A stretch of DNA of 64,000 bases from Microbacterium sp. LWH3-1.2 (GCF_040675855.1 NZ_JBEGIK010000001.1:3038001-3102000), one strand, 5' to 3'. Positions 20,028 through 28,869 are shown, counted from the first letter of the stretch. Notes: generated from the letters alone by a model not told the origin. Translations and numbers: made by a program.

Positions 20028-20111
20028 CTGGGGCCTCCCCTCGCAGAGAAGGTGGGTTGCGGGCCGGGGGTGTTCCGGCCTGCCGAGCCACATGTGTGAG
20101 GGAGGCCCCAG
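20028..20111. repeat. Inverted repeat with internal hairpin at the IS110 remnant's left flank
   Basis: Perfect 12-bp arms CTGGGGCCTCCC (20028-20039) and GGGAGGCCCCAG (20100-20111) enclose 60 nt. Inside is a second stem, 20059-20067 with 20075-20083 (nine pairs including one G-T, 7-nt loop). It lies immediately before the transposase remnant, where IS110-group elements carry their non-coding left end. No T-tract follows, so a terminator is less likely. Confidence 0.6.
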
Positions 20112-20384
20112 TTATTACCGAGCGGACGAGTCGGGCTGGATGCGCACGCGGAGCGTGGTCGCGGCCGCGATCGATGAGCGAACCGGGGCGTTCGTACGGG
20201 GGCGGCGCTGGGGTGCCGCGATGGCCGAGGTCGTGTCTTGGATGTCAGACCTTCCCGGGCCGGTCGCGGCGACGTACGAGGCCGGATCGAGTTCCAGGCA
20301 CGCGGGAAGCGCAGCGTCGTCGCCATCGCCGCGATCGCGCGCGAGCTCGCCGGTTGGTGCTGGTCCCTGGCCGTCATGACCTGA
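20092..20384 (+). pseudogene. IS110-family transposase, internally deleted
   Basis: The first part reads like the N-terminus of an actinobacterial IS110/IS116 transposase: MRTRSVVAAAIDERTGAFV, then DLPGPVAATYEAG. At about 20285 the frame changes and the sequence jumps straight to the typical C-terminus FQARGKRSVVAIAAIARELAGWCWSLAVMT, stop at 20382. About 280 residues, including most of the catalytic core, are missing. The element is therefore dead but marks past mobile activity in this gap. Confidence 0.75.
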
Positions 20385-20411
20385 CCACCCCTCGCTTCCG
20401 GTCGTCCGACG

Positions 20412-20636
20412 GTGGTGGCGGCAACGTCCGCGACGCTGCACCGTATCGCGGCCGACGGCGGTCAGGTGCTGTGCGCGACACACTCGCCCATCCTCGCTTC
20501 CGTTCCCGGCGCCAAGATCATCGAAGTCGGGGAATGGGGCATGCGGCCGTCGCGCTGGGAGGACCTGGAACTGGTCGCACAATGGCGGTCGTACCTCGCG
20601 GCGCCCGAGCGATACCTCCGACATCTGCTCGACTGA
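20412..20636 (+). pseudogene. C-terminal fragment of an AAA/ABC-type ATPase
   Basis: The 74 codons encode only the end of an SMC/RecF-like AAA ATPase: LHRIAADGGQVLCATHSPILASVPGAKIIEVGE supplies the switch strand and ATHSP motif. The tail is WEDLELVAQWRSYLAAPERYLRHLLD. Walker A, signature and Walker B are absent, and the fragment directly abuts the IS110 remnant. It is interpreted as a gene truncated by insertion or deletion, not a small functional protein. Confidence 0.7.
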
Positions 20637-20715
20637 GCGGAAGCCGGACGCGCGCTCAAGGACTCTCGTGTGACTCCTCGATGGGTGGCCTCGGTCCTGG
20701 CATCACCGGGGTGGC

Positions 20716-20992
20716 GTGCCTGTTCTCGGCGGCATAAGTGAGCAGGGATGGCGGGCGTTTCTTCTTGCCGATGGTCTGGACAATTGGGTGATCCTTCCTG
20801 GCAGGCCCACGGCCGTGTTCAAAGTCGGATCCCTTTCATGCGGCCGCGCAGCTCGCGCTTGCCGTCGCAGAACTGCCCTGCCTCGAGCCACCCACTCTGC
20901 TGACCGCCGCCACGGACCGTCTCACCGTGTCCAACACCGGAGCGTTCGACAGAGCACTCGATTTGCCGTCGCCCACGTGGGATGATCCGTAA
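20716..20992 (+). pseudogene. Frameshifted remnant, possibly pterin-dehydratase/VOC-like
   Basis: Frame one reads EQGWRAFLLADGLDNWVILPGRPTAVFKVGSLS. After about 20837 the sense continues in another frame as HAAAQLALAVAELPCLEPPTLLTAATDRLTVSNTGAF, to a TAA at 20990. The pattern (FL..DGL..W..L....TAVF..GS), then a helix, then TDRLTV, resembles small pterin-4a-carbinolamine-dehydratase-like proteins. The match is from memory and weak. A single indel separates the frames. Confidence 0.4.
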
Positions 20993-21030
20993 AGCGCAGG
21001 CCTCTCGCCGGGACTGAGCGGGAGGGCGGC

Positions 21031-23622
21031 ATGCTCGCAACCCGTCGGATTCCACCTCATGCAGTCGATCGCCCAGTGCTTCGGCGACAACTAGACCTGG
21101 GGATGTCTGCACCGCTCACGCTGATCGTCGCACCGGCCGGCGCAGGAAAGACCGTGCTGCTCTCGCAATGGATTCAGTCGCGACCGGATCTCGGAGTGGC
21201 GTGGATCGATGTGGAAGCCGCCGACGACGACTCGGTGCACTTTGCCCAACGCATCGTGGCGCGACTGGAGGCGGTCGACCCGCGGCTGAGCGACCTTGAG
21301 GCCACGCTCGGCGAGCCGGGCGGTGGGCTCGGGGCGGACATGGTGGAGGCTCTCGGTGGCGCGCTGGAGGATGTCGGGCGGCAGGTGGTCGTGATCCTCG
21401 ACGACCTTCACCACCTGTCCAATCGGTCGACGGTCGAGGACCTGTGGATTCTTGCCGATCGCCTGCCCGCCAATGCGCATCTCATTTTCTCGTCGCGCAC
21501 CGACCTGCGCCTGTCGTGGAGTCGCCACCGCTTGCAGCACGGACTAGTGGAGCTCCGGCGCGCTGAGCTGGCCTTCGATCAGACCGACACGGCAGCGGTC
21601 CTGATGCAGATCACAGGGCGACATGTCGATGAAGACACCGCCGCAACAGTGCTTCGCCACACCGAGGGCTGGGCGGCGGGGGTTCAGCTGGTCGCGCTGA
21701 CTCTGAGACTGCATTCCGGTTCGGATGCCGTCGTGGACGCGCTCGACGCGACCGACCGGCAGATCGTCGACTACCTGAGCCAGGAGGTCCTTGACGCGCA
21801 GACTCCCGAGCGCCGCCAGGCGCTCCTCGCGCTCTCGGTGCTCGATGAGATGAGTCCAGGTCTTGTACACACCCTCACCGATGCACCGGATGCGGGGGGA
21901 TTCCTCCGCGACCTCGAGGACGAGTCGATGTTCGTCCTTCCCGTCCCCGGGCGACGGGATTGGTACAGGTTCCATCACCTGTTTCGCGATCTGCTGCGAT
22001 ATCGACTGCGAGCGTCGGATCCGGGTGCCGAGGTCCGACTGCTGCGCAGGGCGGCGGCGTGGCATCTGGCCGCCGATGACTCGTCCGCAGCCGTCGAGTG
22101 CCTTCTGCGTGCTCGACTGTGGTCGGACGCGTTGGACCTCATTCTGCAGCGTGGCCGCCGGGAGTACGAGCTCGGTCACACGGCGACGGTCACTCGGTGG
22201 CTGTCCATGGTCCCCCAGGAGGTGCGCGTCGCTCGTCCAGATGTCCGGGTGCTCTACGGGATCATGTCGGGCATGACGGGACGCGCGGTCGAGGCCGAGG
22301 AGACCTTCCGACAGATCATCTCTGATCCCGCAACCGACGACGGGCACCGGCTGGTGGCGGCCGCGTACCTCTCGGCGATCGTCCCGTTCCGTCCGCACCC
22401 AGAAACCTATCTGGCAGACGCGCTGAATGCCGTTCGCCTTCTCCAAGAGCTGTCCGACGTGGTGGTTCCGGACATCCTCCAGCTCACAAGTCGTGAGCTA
22501 CTGATGACGATGGCGTGCGTCTCCGCAGGCCGCGCACACCTGTACCTCGGTCAGCTTGACGAGGCGCGTGGATGGCTGGAGACTGCTCTCGGAACCGCGG
22601 GGGGACGATACCCGCCGTTTCGTATTCACTGCTTCGGGGTCCTGTCCGTGGTCGAGGCATGGAGCGGCAGTCTGCGCGCGGCGACGCAGCACGCGGATGA
22701 AGCGCTCGACATCGCGCGGGAGACCTCGCTTCTCGCCCACTCGTCGACGGCTGACGCGTACCTGGCGCGCGCCATTGTGGCGATCCAGCGAGGTGAGCCC
22801 GAGGTCGGAGCGATCTCGCTGCACGAAGGAAATCTGCGGGCCGCTTCCAATCAGCGCTCACAGATCATGTGGATTGCTCATGCGGCCTCCAAGCTGATCG
22901 ACCCTCTCGGCACCGACGTGACGGCCATCGAGCCGACGGGATCACCGCCCCCGATCGTGCGGCGAGCGCTTCTCGCAGCCAGGCACCGTGCGGCCCGACA
23001 GGCCGGCGAGCCGCATGAAGCGATCGAGCCGCAGCGCGGTTGGTCGATGCTGGCGTTCGAAGAGATCGCCGCCTTGCTGGCGGAAGCCAACCTGCCCACG
23101 GCGCGGGAACGCCTGGAGCAGATCCCATTCCGCGCTGATTCCCAGAAGCCGGCCTCCGAGGTCGAACACAGAATTCTGAGCGGTTGGCTCTTTGCGCTGG
23201 AGGGACACAGCGCACCGTCCCGTGCCGAGCTGGTCTCCGCGCTTGAGGTCGCCGGCCCAGAATGGCTGGTCCATCCGTTCATCCGAGCGGGTCGCGCAGT
23301 GAGCCAGCTCATTGACGCACTCCCCGGCCCGCCGGACCGGTTCCGCAGTCTGGTGGTGCGGCTCTCGCAGCGCGTCGGCCGCGGAGGAACTGATCAGCTC
23401 GCCGAACCGCTCACCTCGCGTGAACTCGAAGTATTGGCGTATCTGCCGACGCGGCTGACGAATGTTGAGATTGCCGCACGATGCTATGTCTCGGTGAACA
23501 CCATCAAGACACACACGGCGCACATCTATCGCAAACTCGATGTGTTGCGTCGCAGCGATGCCGTTGCACGGGCGCGAGAACTCGGTCTGCTCACCGTTTC
23601 CGCCGAGACATACACGCTCTGA
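21031..23622 (+). CDS. Large ATP-binding LuxR regulator (MalT/LAL-type)
   Basis: An 863-residue protein. The N-terminal P-loop NTPase has Walker A APAGAGKT (K40) and Walker B VVVILDDLHHL. A winged and helical region follows, with FSSRTDLRLSWSR and TEGWAAGVQLVALTLR, typical of STAND ATPases. A long TPR-like helical middle (about 350-780) leads to a LuxR HTH near residues 794-836: LTSRELEVLAYLPTRLTNVEIAARCYVSVNTIKTHTAHIYRKL. ATP and an inducer are expected to drive oligomerisation. It heads the accessory island and is the best candidate controller of the DUF6325/sulfatase genes. Confidence 0.93.
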   Translation: MLATRRIPPHAVDRPVLRRQLDLGMSAPLTLIVAPAGAGKTVLLSQWIQSRPDLGVAWIDVEAADDDSVHFAQRIVARLEAVDPRLSDLEATLGEPGGGLGADMVEALGGALEDVGRQVVVILDDLHHLSNRSTVEDLWILADRLPANAHLIFSSRTDLRLSWSRHRLQHGLVELRRAELAFDQTDTAAVLMQITGRHVDEDTAATVLRHTEGWAAGVQLVALTLRLHSGSDAVVDALDATDRQIVDYLSQEVLDAQTPERRQALLALSVLDEMSPGLVHTLTDAPDAGGFLRDLEDESMFVLPVPGRRDWYRFHHLFRDLLRYRLRASDPGAEVRLLRRAAAWHLAADDSSAAVECLLRARLWSDALDLILQRGRREYELGHTATVTRWLSMVPQEVRVARPDVRVLYGIMSGMTGRAVEAEETFRQIISDPATDDGHRLVAAAYLSAIVPFRPHPETYLADALNAVRLLQELSDVVVPDILQLTSRELLMTMACVSAGRAHLYLGQLDEARGWLETALGTAGGRYPPFRIHCFGVLSVVEAWSGSLRAATQHADEALDIARETSLLAHSSTADAYLARAIVAIQRGEPEVGAISLHEGNLRAASNQRSQIMWIAHAASKLIDPLGTDVTAIEPTGSPPPIVRRALLAARHRAARQAGEPHEAIEPQRGWSMLAFEEIAALLAEANLPTARERLEQIPFRADSQKPASEVEHRILSGWLFALEGHSAPSRAELVSALEVAGPEWLVHPFIRAGRAVSQLIDALPGPPDRFRSLVVRLSQRVGRGGTDQLAEPLTSRELEVLAYLPTRLTNVEIAARCYVSVNTIKTHTAHIYRKLDVLRRSDAVARARELGLLTVSAETYTL

Positions 23623-23624
23623 TC

Positions 23625-24308
23625 TCACTCACCGCCAGCTCTTCGCGGCCCCGTCCCCTGGTTCCGGAAATTGAGAGACAGGATGAAGGCGCTCACCGCG
23701 AGCACCCACGCCGGGAAAATGAAAACCACCCATGCGCTGAGACTCGTCACGAAAAGCAGCACGATCGCGACGCCGTAGGTCGTGAATGCCAGCCAGCGAG
23801 GCATGACCCCGGTGCGCAGCCACATCGTTCCGAGCGCGATGAGCATCACCCCCGCCATCCGCAGGGCATAGATGTTACTCACCTGCAGCATCATCGCCCG
23901 GCCGAAGTTGGCGACCTCGGCACGACCCGCGTCATCGGTCGCGAGCGGAACCGCCGCGACGGTGCCTCCAGCGATGGCGGCGGAGACGAACACCATTGCC
24001 AAGAAGAGCAGCCCGCTTCCGATGAATACCGATGAGAAGAGCTGATCCTCCGATTCCTTGAACCGGTCGCGGACGACGCCCATGAACCACAGGAACGCGA
24101 TTCCCGCGAACGGGACGAGCGCCAGTCCCAGGTTCATCCGCACTCTGGCGCTCTCGTTCAGCCACTCGACTCCCGCCACGACCTCGACGGGCAACGCGGA
24201 GCGGACAAGCGCCAGGCCGGCGGCGAACAGCAGCGCGAAGAGCACGCCTGCTATCGCCGCAGACCGGGGCGAATCCAGCTGTCTTCTGGCCAGGTGATCG
24301 CCGACCAT
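23625..24308 (-). CDS. Multi-span membrane protein of unknown function
   Basis: A 227-residue protein with about six hydrophobic helices: AAIAGVLFALLFAAGLALV (about 17-35), LGLALVPFAGIAFLWFMGVV (60-79), a Phe/Leu/Val-rich stretch near 97-112, a short span near 150, and a C-terminal pair. The loop after helix 2 is charged (RDRFKESED). No recognised catalytic motif. It is convergent with the LuxR gene, with only two bases between stops. Similar membrane proteins accompany DUF6325 genes in actinobacteria, from memory. Confidence 0.8.
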   Translation of the reverse strand: MVGDHLARRQLDSPRSAAIAGVLFALLFAAGLALVRSALPVEVVAGVEWLNESARVRMNLGLALVPFAGIAFLWFMGVVRDRFKESEDQLFSSVFIGSGLLFLAMVFVSAAIAGGTVAAVPLATDDAGRAEVANFGRAMMLQVSNIYALRMAGVMLIALGTMWLRTGVMPRWLAFTTYGVAIVLLFVTSLSAWVVFIFPAWVLAVSAFILSLNFRNQGTGPRRAGGE

Positions 24309-24358
24309 CCTTCTCCTCCGGCTGCTCGGCGTCGGCTCGGGTCCACGTCCGGCTGGGT

Positions 24359-24517
24359 CTAAATACGACGGCGCCCTGGGGTTACCGCCGCGCCAACGAC
24401 CGCCGCCTTGGCGACCGGCGACGGTCCAGGGCGGACTGCAGCCGCAACGACGGCCGTCTTGGCGACGGGGGCACCGATAACGCCCACTCGTCCTACACGT
24501 GCTGCCCGGATCGGCAT
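24359..24517 (-). CDS. Small Ala/Val-rich protein, truncated SHOCT-partner homologue
   Basis: A 52-residue frame whose ATG lies one base after the DUF6325 stop. It begins MPIRAARVGRVGVIGAPVAKTAVVAAAV, closely like the start of the SHOCT protein at 30466-30816 (MPLRRRGRGGLMGMAARTAVVA). It then repeats the PVAK-AVV unit and ends in GRRRI without a SHOCT domain. Probably a shortened relative of the usual DUF6325 partner. The ORF is short, but coupling and homology support it. Confidence 0.55.
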   Translation of the reverse strand: MPIRAARVGRVGVIGAPVAKTAVVAAAVRPGPSPVAKAAVVGAAVTPGRRRI

Positions 24518-24518
24518 G

Positions 24519-24977
24519 TCAGGCTCCCGTCGTTTCGAGTGCTTCGTCCGCCTCAAGGGAGGCGATGATGGCCTGGGTCGGGATACGACCGTTCGCGATG
24601 AGCTGACCGCCCGCTCGGCGGGCCGCGTCCGCGAACGGGGCAGCCCAAAGGTTCTCGTACACGAGCACGCCCGCAACGCTTCCCGGGTCCATTGCGTTGG
24701 CGAGATTGACGACGTCGTCGGCAGCCAGCAATTCCGCGAGCTGCGCCTCGAGTTGGACGAGTTCGCCGAGATCGCCGGCGTCCGCCAACTCCGTCGCGTC
24801 GATGTTCCCGTCCTCGTCTTTCGTGAGGACGAGGGCATCGATCACCCGGATGGTACCGGCATCCACCAATCGCAGGAGCTCCTGCGCGATCTCTCCGGTG
24901 AAATTCTGGTGTCCCGACGGGAACTCGATGACGAGGAAGTCAACGGGCCCCAGTGTCGATAGATCCTGCTCAGTCAT
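24519..24977 (-). CDS. DUF6325 family protein
   Basis: A 152-residue soluble protein. The family opening LGPVDFLVIEFPSGHQNFTGEIAQELLRLVDAGTIRVIDALVLTKDEDG is followed by an acidic helix (ELADAGDLGELVQLEAQLAELL). It then has DDVVNLANAMDPGSVAGVLVYENLWAAPFADAARRAGGQLIANGRIP and a final helix. The fold resembles DUF1269-type alpha/beta proteins thought to act in stress or membrane processes; no enzyme activity is known to me. ATG 24977 is chosen over an upstream ATG because the conserved block begins there. Confidence 0.85.
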   Translation of the reverse strand: MTEQDLSTLGPVDFLVIEFPSGHQNFTGEIAQELLRLVDAGTIRVIDALVLTKDEDGNIDATELADAGDLGELVQLEAQLAELLAADDVVNLANAMDPGSVAGVLVYENLWAAPFADAARRAGGQLIANGRIPTQAIIASLEADEALETTGA

Positions 24978-25084
24978 TTCATTCGTCCTTTTCTCGGTTT
25001 CCATCTCACGACTGCATCGCCCGCTGCGCCTCACGGTGCGTCATCCCGTTCCCGCGAAGGCTATCCGCGGACCGTGGCCAGAAG

Positions 25085-25153
25085 CGTCACCCAGAAGGTG
25101 TGATGTTGCATCCGACTCCTCGGAGTGAGCGTTATCACCCTCGCTGGGTGACG
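25085..25153. repeat. 10-bp inverted repeat upstream of the sulfatase
   Basis: Perfect arms CGTCACCCAG (25085-25094) and CTGGGTGACG (25144-25153) are separated by 49 bp. They lie in the 239-bp region between the divergent DUF6325 and sulfatase genes. The wide spacing suggests paired protein-binding sites rather than a hairpin; the neighbouring LuxR/MalT regulator is a candidate. Binding is inference. Confidence 0.4.
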
Positions 25154-25216
25154 GGCCAGGTGACATCTCGGGCCTACGGTGGGCGCGACGAATCCGTCCG
25201 ACTAAGGGGAATGATC

Positions 25217-27583
25217 ATGTCGTCCGATGCGCACGCTCGCACAATGCTCCCGATCCCGGATCGGCCCGCCCATGCTCACACCACCTATGACGCGAAGGAT
25301 CCGGACACCGCCTTTCCGCCGATCACCCCCCTGCGCCCGCCCGCGGGCGCGCCCAACGTGCTGGTGATCCTGATCGACGACGCAGGCTTCGGCGCGGCCA
25401 GCGTGTTCGGAGGGCCGTGCGCGACGCCCAACGCTGAGAAGCTCGCCGCGGGCGGCCTCCGTTATAACCGCTTCCACACGACCGCGCTGTGCGCGCCGAC
25501 GAGGGCGGCGCTGCTGAGCGGGCGCAACCATCACTCGGTCGGAATGGGAAGCATCACGGAGACCGCTACGTCGGCCCCGGGCAACAGCTCGTTGCGACCG
25601 AACACGAAGGCTCCGCTTGCCATGACGCTCAAGCTCAATGGATACTCGACGGCGCAGTTCGGCAAGTGCCACGAAGTACCGGTCTGGCAGTCCTCCCCCA
25701 TGGGACCGTTCGATGCGTGGCCCTCGGTGGGTGGCGGATTCGAGACTTTCTATGGCTTCATCGGTGGTGAGAACAACCAGTGGGACCCATCCCTCTATGA
25801 CGGGACGACCCCTGTGGAACCACCGGCGACTCCTGAAGAGGGCTACCACCTCACCGAGGACCTCGCGAACCACGCTGCGACGTGGATCAGGACTCAGAAG
25901 GCCCTGATGCCTGACAAGCCCTTCTTCGTCTACTTCGCCCCGGGGGCGACCCACGCACCGCATCACGTTCCAAGGGAATGGGCTGACAAGTACCAGGGCA
26001 AGTTCGCCGAGGGCTGGGATGTGCAGCGAGAGAAGACGTTCGCGCGTCAGAAAGAGCTCGGGGTGATCCCGTCGGACGCGGCGCTGACCCCGCGTCACGT
26101 CGAGATCCCTGCGTGGGATGACATGCCCGATGAGCTGAAGCCCGTCCTCGAGCGCGAGATGGAGGTTTACGCCGGCTTCATGGAGCACGTGGATTATCAC
26201 GTAGGACGAGTCATCGACACGATCGAGGACCTCGGGATCCTCGAGAACACGCTCATCTACTACATCGTGGGCGACAACGGAGCCTCCGCCGAAGGCACCC
26301 TCAACGGGGCGTTCAACGAGCTGGCCAACTTCAACGGAATGGCCGCGCTCGAATCAGCGGAGTTCATGGCCTCCAAACTCGACGAGCTGGGCTCGCCCGC
26401 CTCGTACAATCACTACGCCGTCGGCTGGGCGTGGGCGATGGATACGCCGTTCCAATGGACGAAGCAGGTCGCGTCGCACTGGGGCGGCACCCGTAACGGC
26501 ACCATCGTGCACTGGCCGGGCGGAATCGAGGAGAAGGGCGGATTGCGATCGCAGTTCTCGCACGTCATCGACCTCGCTCCGACGGTCCTTGAGGCGGCCG
26601 GCCTTCCGGAGCCGACGATGGTCAACGGTGTGCAGCAGTCACCGATGGAGGGGACAAGCATGCTGTACTCCTTCAACGACGCCGACAGCCCCGAGCGTCA
26701 TGACCTGCAGTACTTCGAGATGTTCGGCAACCGCGGCGTCTACTACAAGGGGTGGAGCGCGGTCACCAAGCATCGCACTCCCTGGCTGATGGTCGGCGGC
26801 GCGTTGCCGGCGTTCGACGACGATGTCTGGGAGCTGTACGACGGCACGACCGATTACAGCCAGTCTCATGACCTGTCGGCCGAGCAGCCCGAAAGGCTGC
26901 ACGAACTGCAGCGGCTGTGGCTTATCGAGGCTGTCAAGTACAACGTCCTGCCCATCGACGATCGCGGTGGCGAGCGGCTGAATCCCGACATCGCCGGTCG
27001 TCCCAGCCTCATCCACGGCACCTCGCAACTGCTGTTCCCCGGCATGGGCCGACTCTCCGAGAGCAGTGTCGTCAACATCAAGAACAAATCGTTCTCGGTC
27101 ACCGCAGAAGTGACCGTCCCCGAGTCCGGCGCGCACGGCGTGATCATCGCGCAGGGTGGGCGCTTCGGCGGCTGGAGTCTGTACGCCATCGACGGCTCCG
27201 CGAGATTCTTGTATAACGTGCTGGGAATCCACGCGTTCGCCACCGAAGCTGAAAGAGCCATTCCGGTGGGCACGCACCAGGTGCGGATGGAGTTCGCCTA
27301 CGACGGGGGCGGGCTTGCCAAGGGTGGCGGCGTAACCCTGTACTACGACGGGGAAGTCGTGGGCACCGGCCGCGTCGGCATGACCCAGGCCATGATCTTC
27401 TCCGGCGACGAGACCACGGATGTGGGCTACGAAGCAGGTACGCCGGTGAGTACGGATTACACCACCCAGCACAGCCGGTTCACGGGCAAGATCCACTGGG
27501 TGCAGATCGACCTCGGTGACGATGATCACGACCACTTCATCGATCCCGAGGAACGCCTCCGCGTCGCGATGGCCAGGCAGTAG
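25217..27583 (+). CDS. Large type I sulfatase (arylsulfatase)
   Basis: A 788-residue protein. ATG 25217 has AGGGGA at good spacing and is preferred over ATG 25211. The core has NVLVILIDDAGFG (metal Asp pair) and formylglycine motif C92-A-P-T-R in LCAPTRAALLSGRN. It also has FGKCHEVP, and a metal-site block YIVGDNGASAEG. A C-terminal region of about 150 residues (SFSVTAEVTVPESGAHGVIIAQGG...) looks like a lectin-type beta-sandwich. No signal peptide. Cys92 needs a formylglycine-generating enzyme, which is not in this window. Substrate unknown. Confidence 0.92.
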   Translation: MSSDAHARTMLPIPDRPAHAHTTYDAKDPDTAFPPITPLRPPAGAPNVLVILIDDAGFGAASVFGGPCATPNAEKLAAGGLRYNRFHTTALCAPTRAALLSGRNHHSVGMGSITETATSAPGNSSLRPNTKAPLAMTLKLNGYSTAQFGKCHEVPVWQSSPMGPFDAWPSVGGGFETFYGFIGGENNQWDPSLYDGTTPVEPPATPEEGYHLTEDLANHAATWIRTQKALMPDKPFFVYFAPGATHAPHHVPREWADKYQGKFAEGWDVQREKTFARQKELGVIPSDAALTPRHVEIPAWDDMPDELKPVLEREMEVYAGFMEHVDYHVGRVIDTIEDLGILENTLIYYIVGDNGASAEGTLNGAFNELANFNGMAALESAEFMASKLDELGSPASYNHYAVGWAWAMDTPFQWTKQVASHWGGTRNGTIVHWPGGIEEKGGLRSQFSHVIDLAPTVLEAAGLPEPTMVNGVQQSPMEGTSMLYSFNDADSPERHDLQYFEMFGNRGVYYKGWSAVTKHRTPWLMVGGALPAFDDDVWELYDGTTDYSQSHDLSAEQPERLHELQRLWLIEAVKYNVLPIDDRGGERLNPDIAGRPSLIHGTSQLLFPGMGRLSESSVVNIKNKSFSVTAEVTVPESGAHGVIIAQGGRFGGWSLYAIDGSARFLYNVLGIHAFATEAERAIPVGTHQVRMEFAYDGGGLAKGGGVTLYYDGEVVGTGRVGMTQAMIFSGDETTDVGYEAGTPVSTDYTTQHSRFTGKIHWVQIDLGDDDHDHFIDPEERLRVAMARQ

Positions 27584-27616
27584 TCCGTGGTGGTCGATGC
27601 TCGGAAAGTCGACACC

Positions 27617-28060
27617 ATGTCGAACACAGTCCCTGCCTCGACGACGCGTCAGCCGGCGACATCCACGACGGCAGCTTCGCCGGCCGGGTGCAGCTCGGGC
27701 GCGGCGCGGGCGGATGCTGCGCTCATGAAGGCCCCGACGCGCGACAGCACCCGCACGCTAACGAAGCTCGTCGACGTCGTCGAGGCCAGCTGGGGGTTGT
27801 GGCCGAATTCAGCTACGTGCACTTCGCGCGCGAGGTCGTCGGCGTCGGCAGCGTTGGCACTCGTGTTTGGATCGTGCTGATGCGTGGTCGGGGCGACTCG
27901 GATCCACTGCTGCTTCAAGGCTGCCAGCGACATCTTCCTCGGTTGGCACAGACAACCAGGGCTCGACGGCGTAGAGCGCGACATTGATCTCGGGCAGCTC
28001 CATGACTCGAAGGGATCGGCAGACGTCGGGGGGCTACCCGGTGCCGGCATCGCGCCATGA
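27617..28060 (+). pseudogene. DUF2252 family pseudogene
   Basis: Pieces of one protein are spread over frames. KAPTRDSTRTLTKLVDVVEA lies in one frame and FAREVVGVGSVGTRVWIVLMRGRGDSDPLLLQ in the next. AASDIFLGWHRQPGLDGVERDIDLGQLHDSKGSADV then lies back in the first, ending at TGA 28058. The VGVGSVGTR...GRG..DPL.LQ and ASDIFLGWHR...G..RD...QL.D.KGSA blocks are characteristic of DUF2252. At least two indels and large deletions (full length is about 400+ residues) make it non-functional. Confidence 0.7.
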
Positions 28061-28086
28061 GAGGCCGAACCGGAAAGGAACGAGTC

Positions 28087-28762
28087 ATGTCCGACGACAC
28101 GAATCCGACCAGCAAGGATACCGCTGACACGCCATCGCAGGACCTTTCCACAGCCAGTAATCGTGATCGTGATCGTGCTCCTGCTCGGACTTACTGCTGT
28201 GGCGACGGCGTGGAGCGGGTATCAGGCTTCGTTGTGGGACGGCATCCAATCCAGCGACTACACGCAGGCCTCCGGCGCGCGTACGAACGCCGCGCAGCAG
28301 CGCAGCGCCGCCAATCAATTCAGGATCGCGGACTTGAGCGTGTTCGAGAACTATATCGACGCGGAGATCAGCGGGAACGCGGAGGTCGCGGAGTTCTACC
28401 GGGATCGATTTCGTGACGAGTTCGCCGTCGCGTTCGACGCCTGGATCGCGCTCGATCCATTGCAGCACCCGCAGGCGCCTCCCAGTCCCCTGGCGATGCC
28501 CGAATACCAGCTTGCCGCTGACCAGAACGCTGCGGAGTGGGAAGCGCGCGCTGACGAGCTGTTCTCCGACGGAGAGGACGCGAACACCTACTCGGACGTC
28601 TACACCTTGACGACCCTCCTGTTCGCGGTGACGCTCTTCTTCGGCGCGATAGCCGAGCGGTTCGAGTACGTACGTGCGCGCGTCATCATGCTTGCGATCG
28701 CAGGCATCGGGCTCATCGCTGGCGTGGCCGTCGCATTGGGGCAACCCATCACCACCGGCTGA
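28087..28762 (+). pseudogene. Two-TM membrane protein with an N-terminal frameshift
   Basis: A strong AAAGGA site precedes ATG 28087, which encodes MSDDTNPTSKDTADTPSQ. By about 28140 the coding sense passes to another frame, PVIVIVLLLGLTAVATAWSGYQASLWDGIQSSDY, which continues to a stop at 28760. The continuing frame has an N-terminal membrane helix, a helical domain with NAAQQRSAANQF and EVAEFYRDRFRDEF, then two C-terminal helices (LTTLLFAVTLFFGAI and a Gly/Ala-rich one). Either one base was lost, or translation really starts at GTG 28163, which has no good ribosome site. Confidence 0.6.
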
Positions 28763-28869
28763 GAGCGATGTCACCCCGTCCGGATGATGCCGCCGTTGAG
28801 TGAGCGTCGATACGTTGACCCAACCAGCGGAGCAACCGAGCGTCCGCTCGAACGCGAAGGTCGATCATC

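Noticed and set aside
24953..25216. Upstream extension of the sulfatase frame to 24953
   Set aside because: It overlaps the divergent DUF6325 start and lacks sulfatase features; the AGGGGA site fits ATG 25217.
28057..28416. Frame continuing MSDDTNPTSKD through RDRDRAPARTYCC
   Set aside because: After about 18 codons it is out of frame with the conserved membrane protein and becomes Arg-rich; treated as part of a frameshifted gene.
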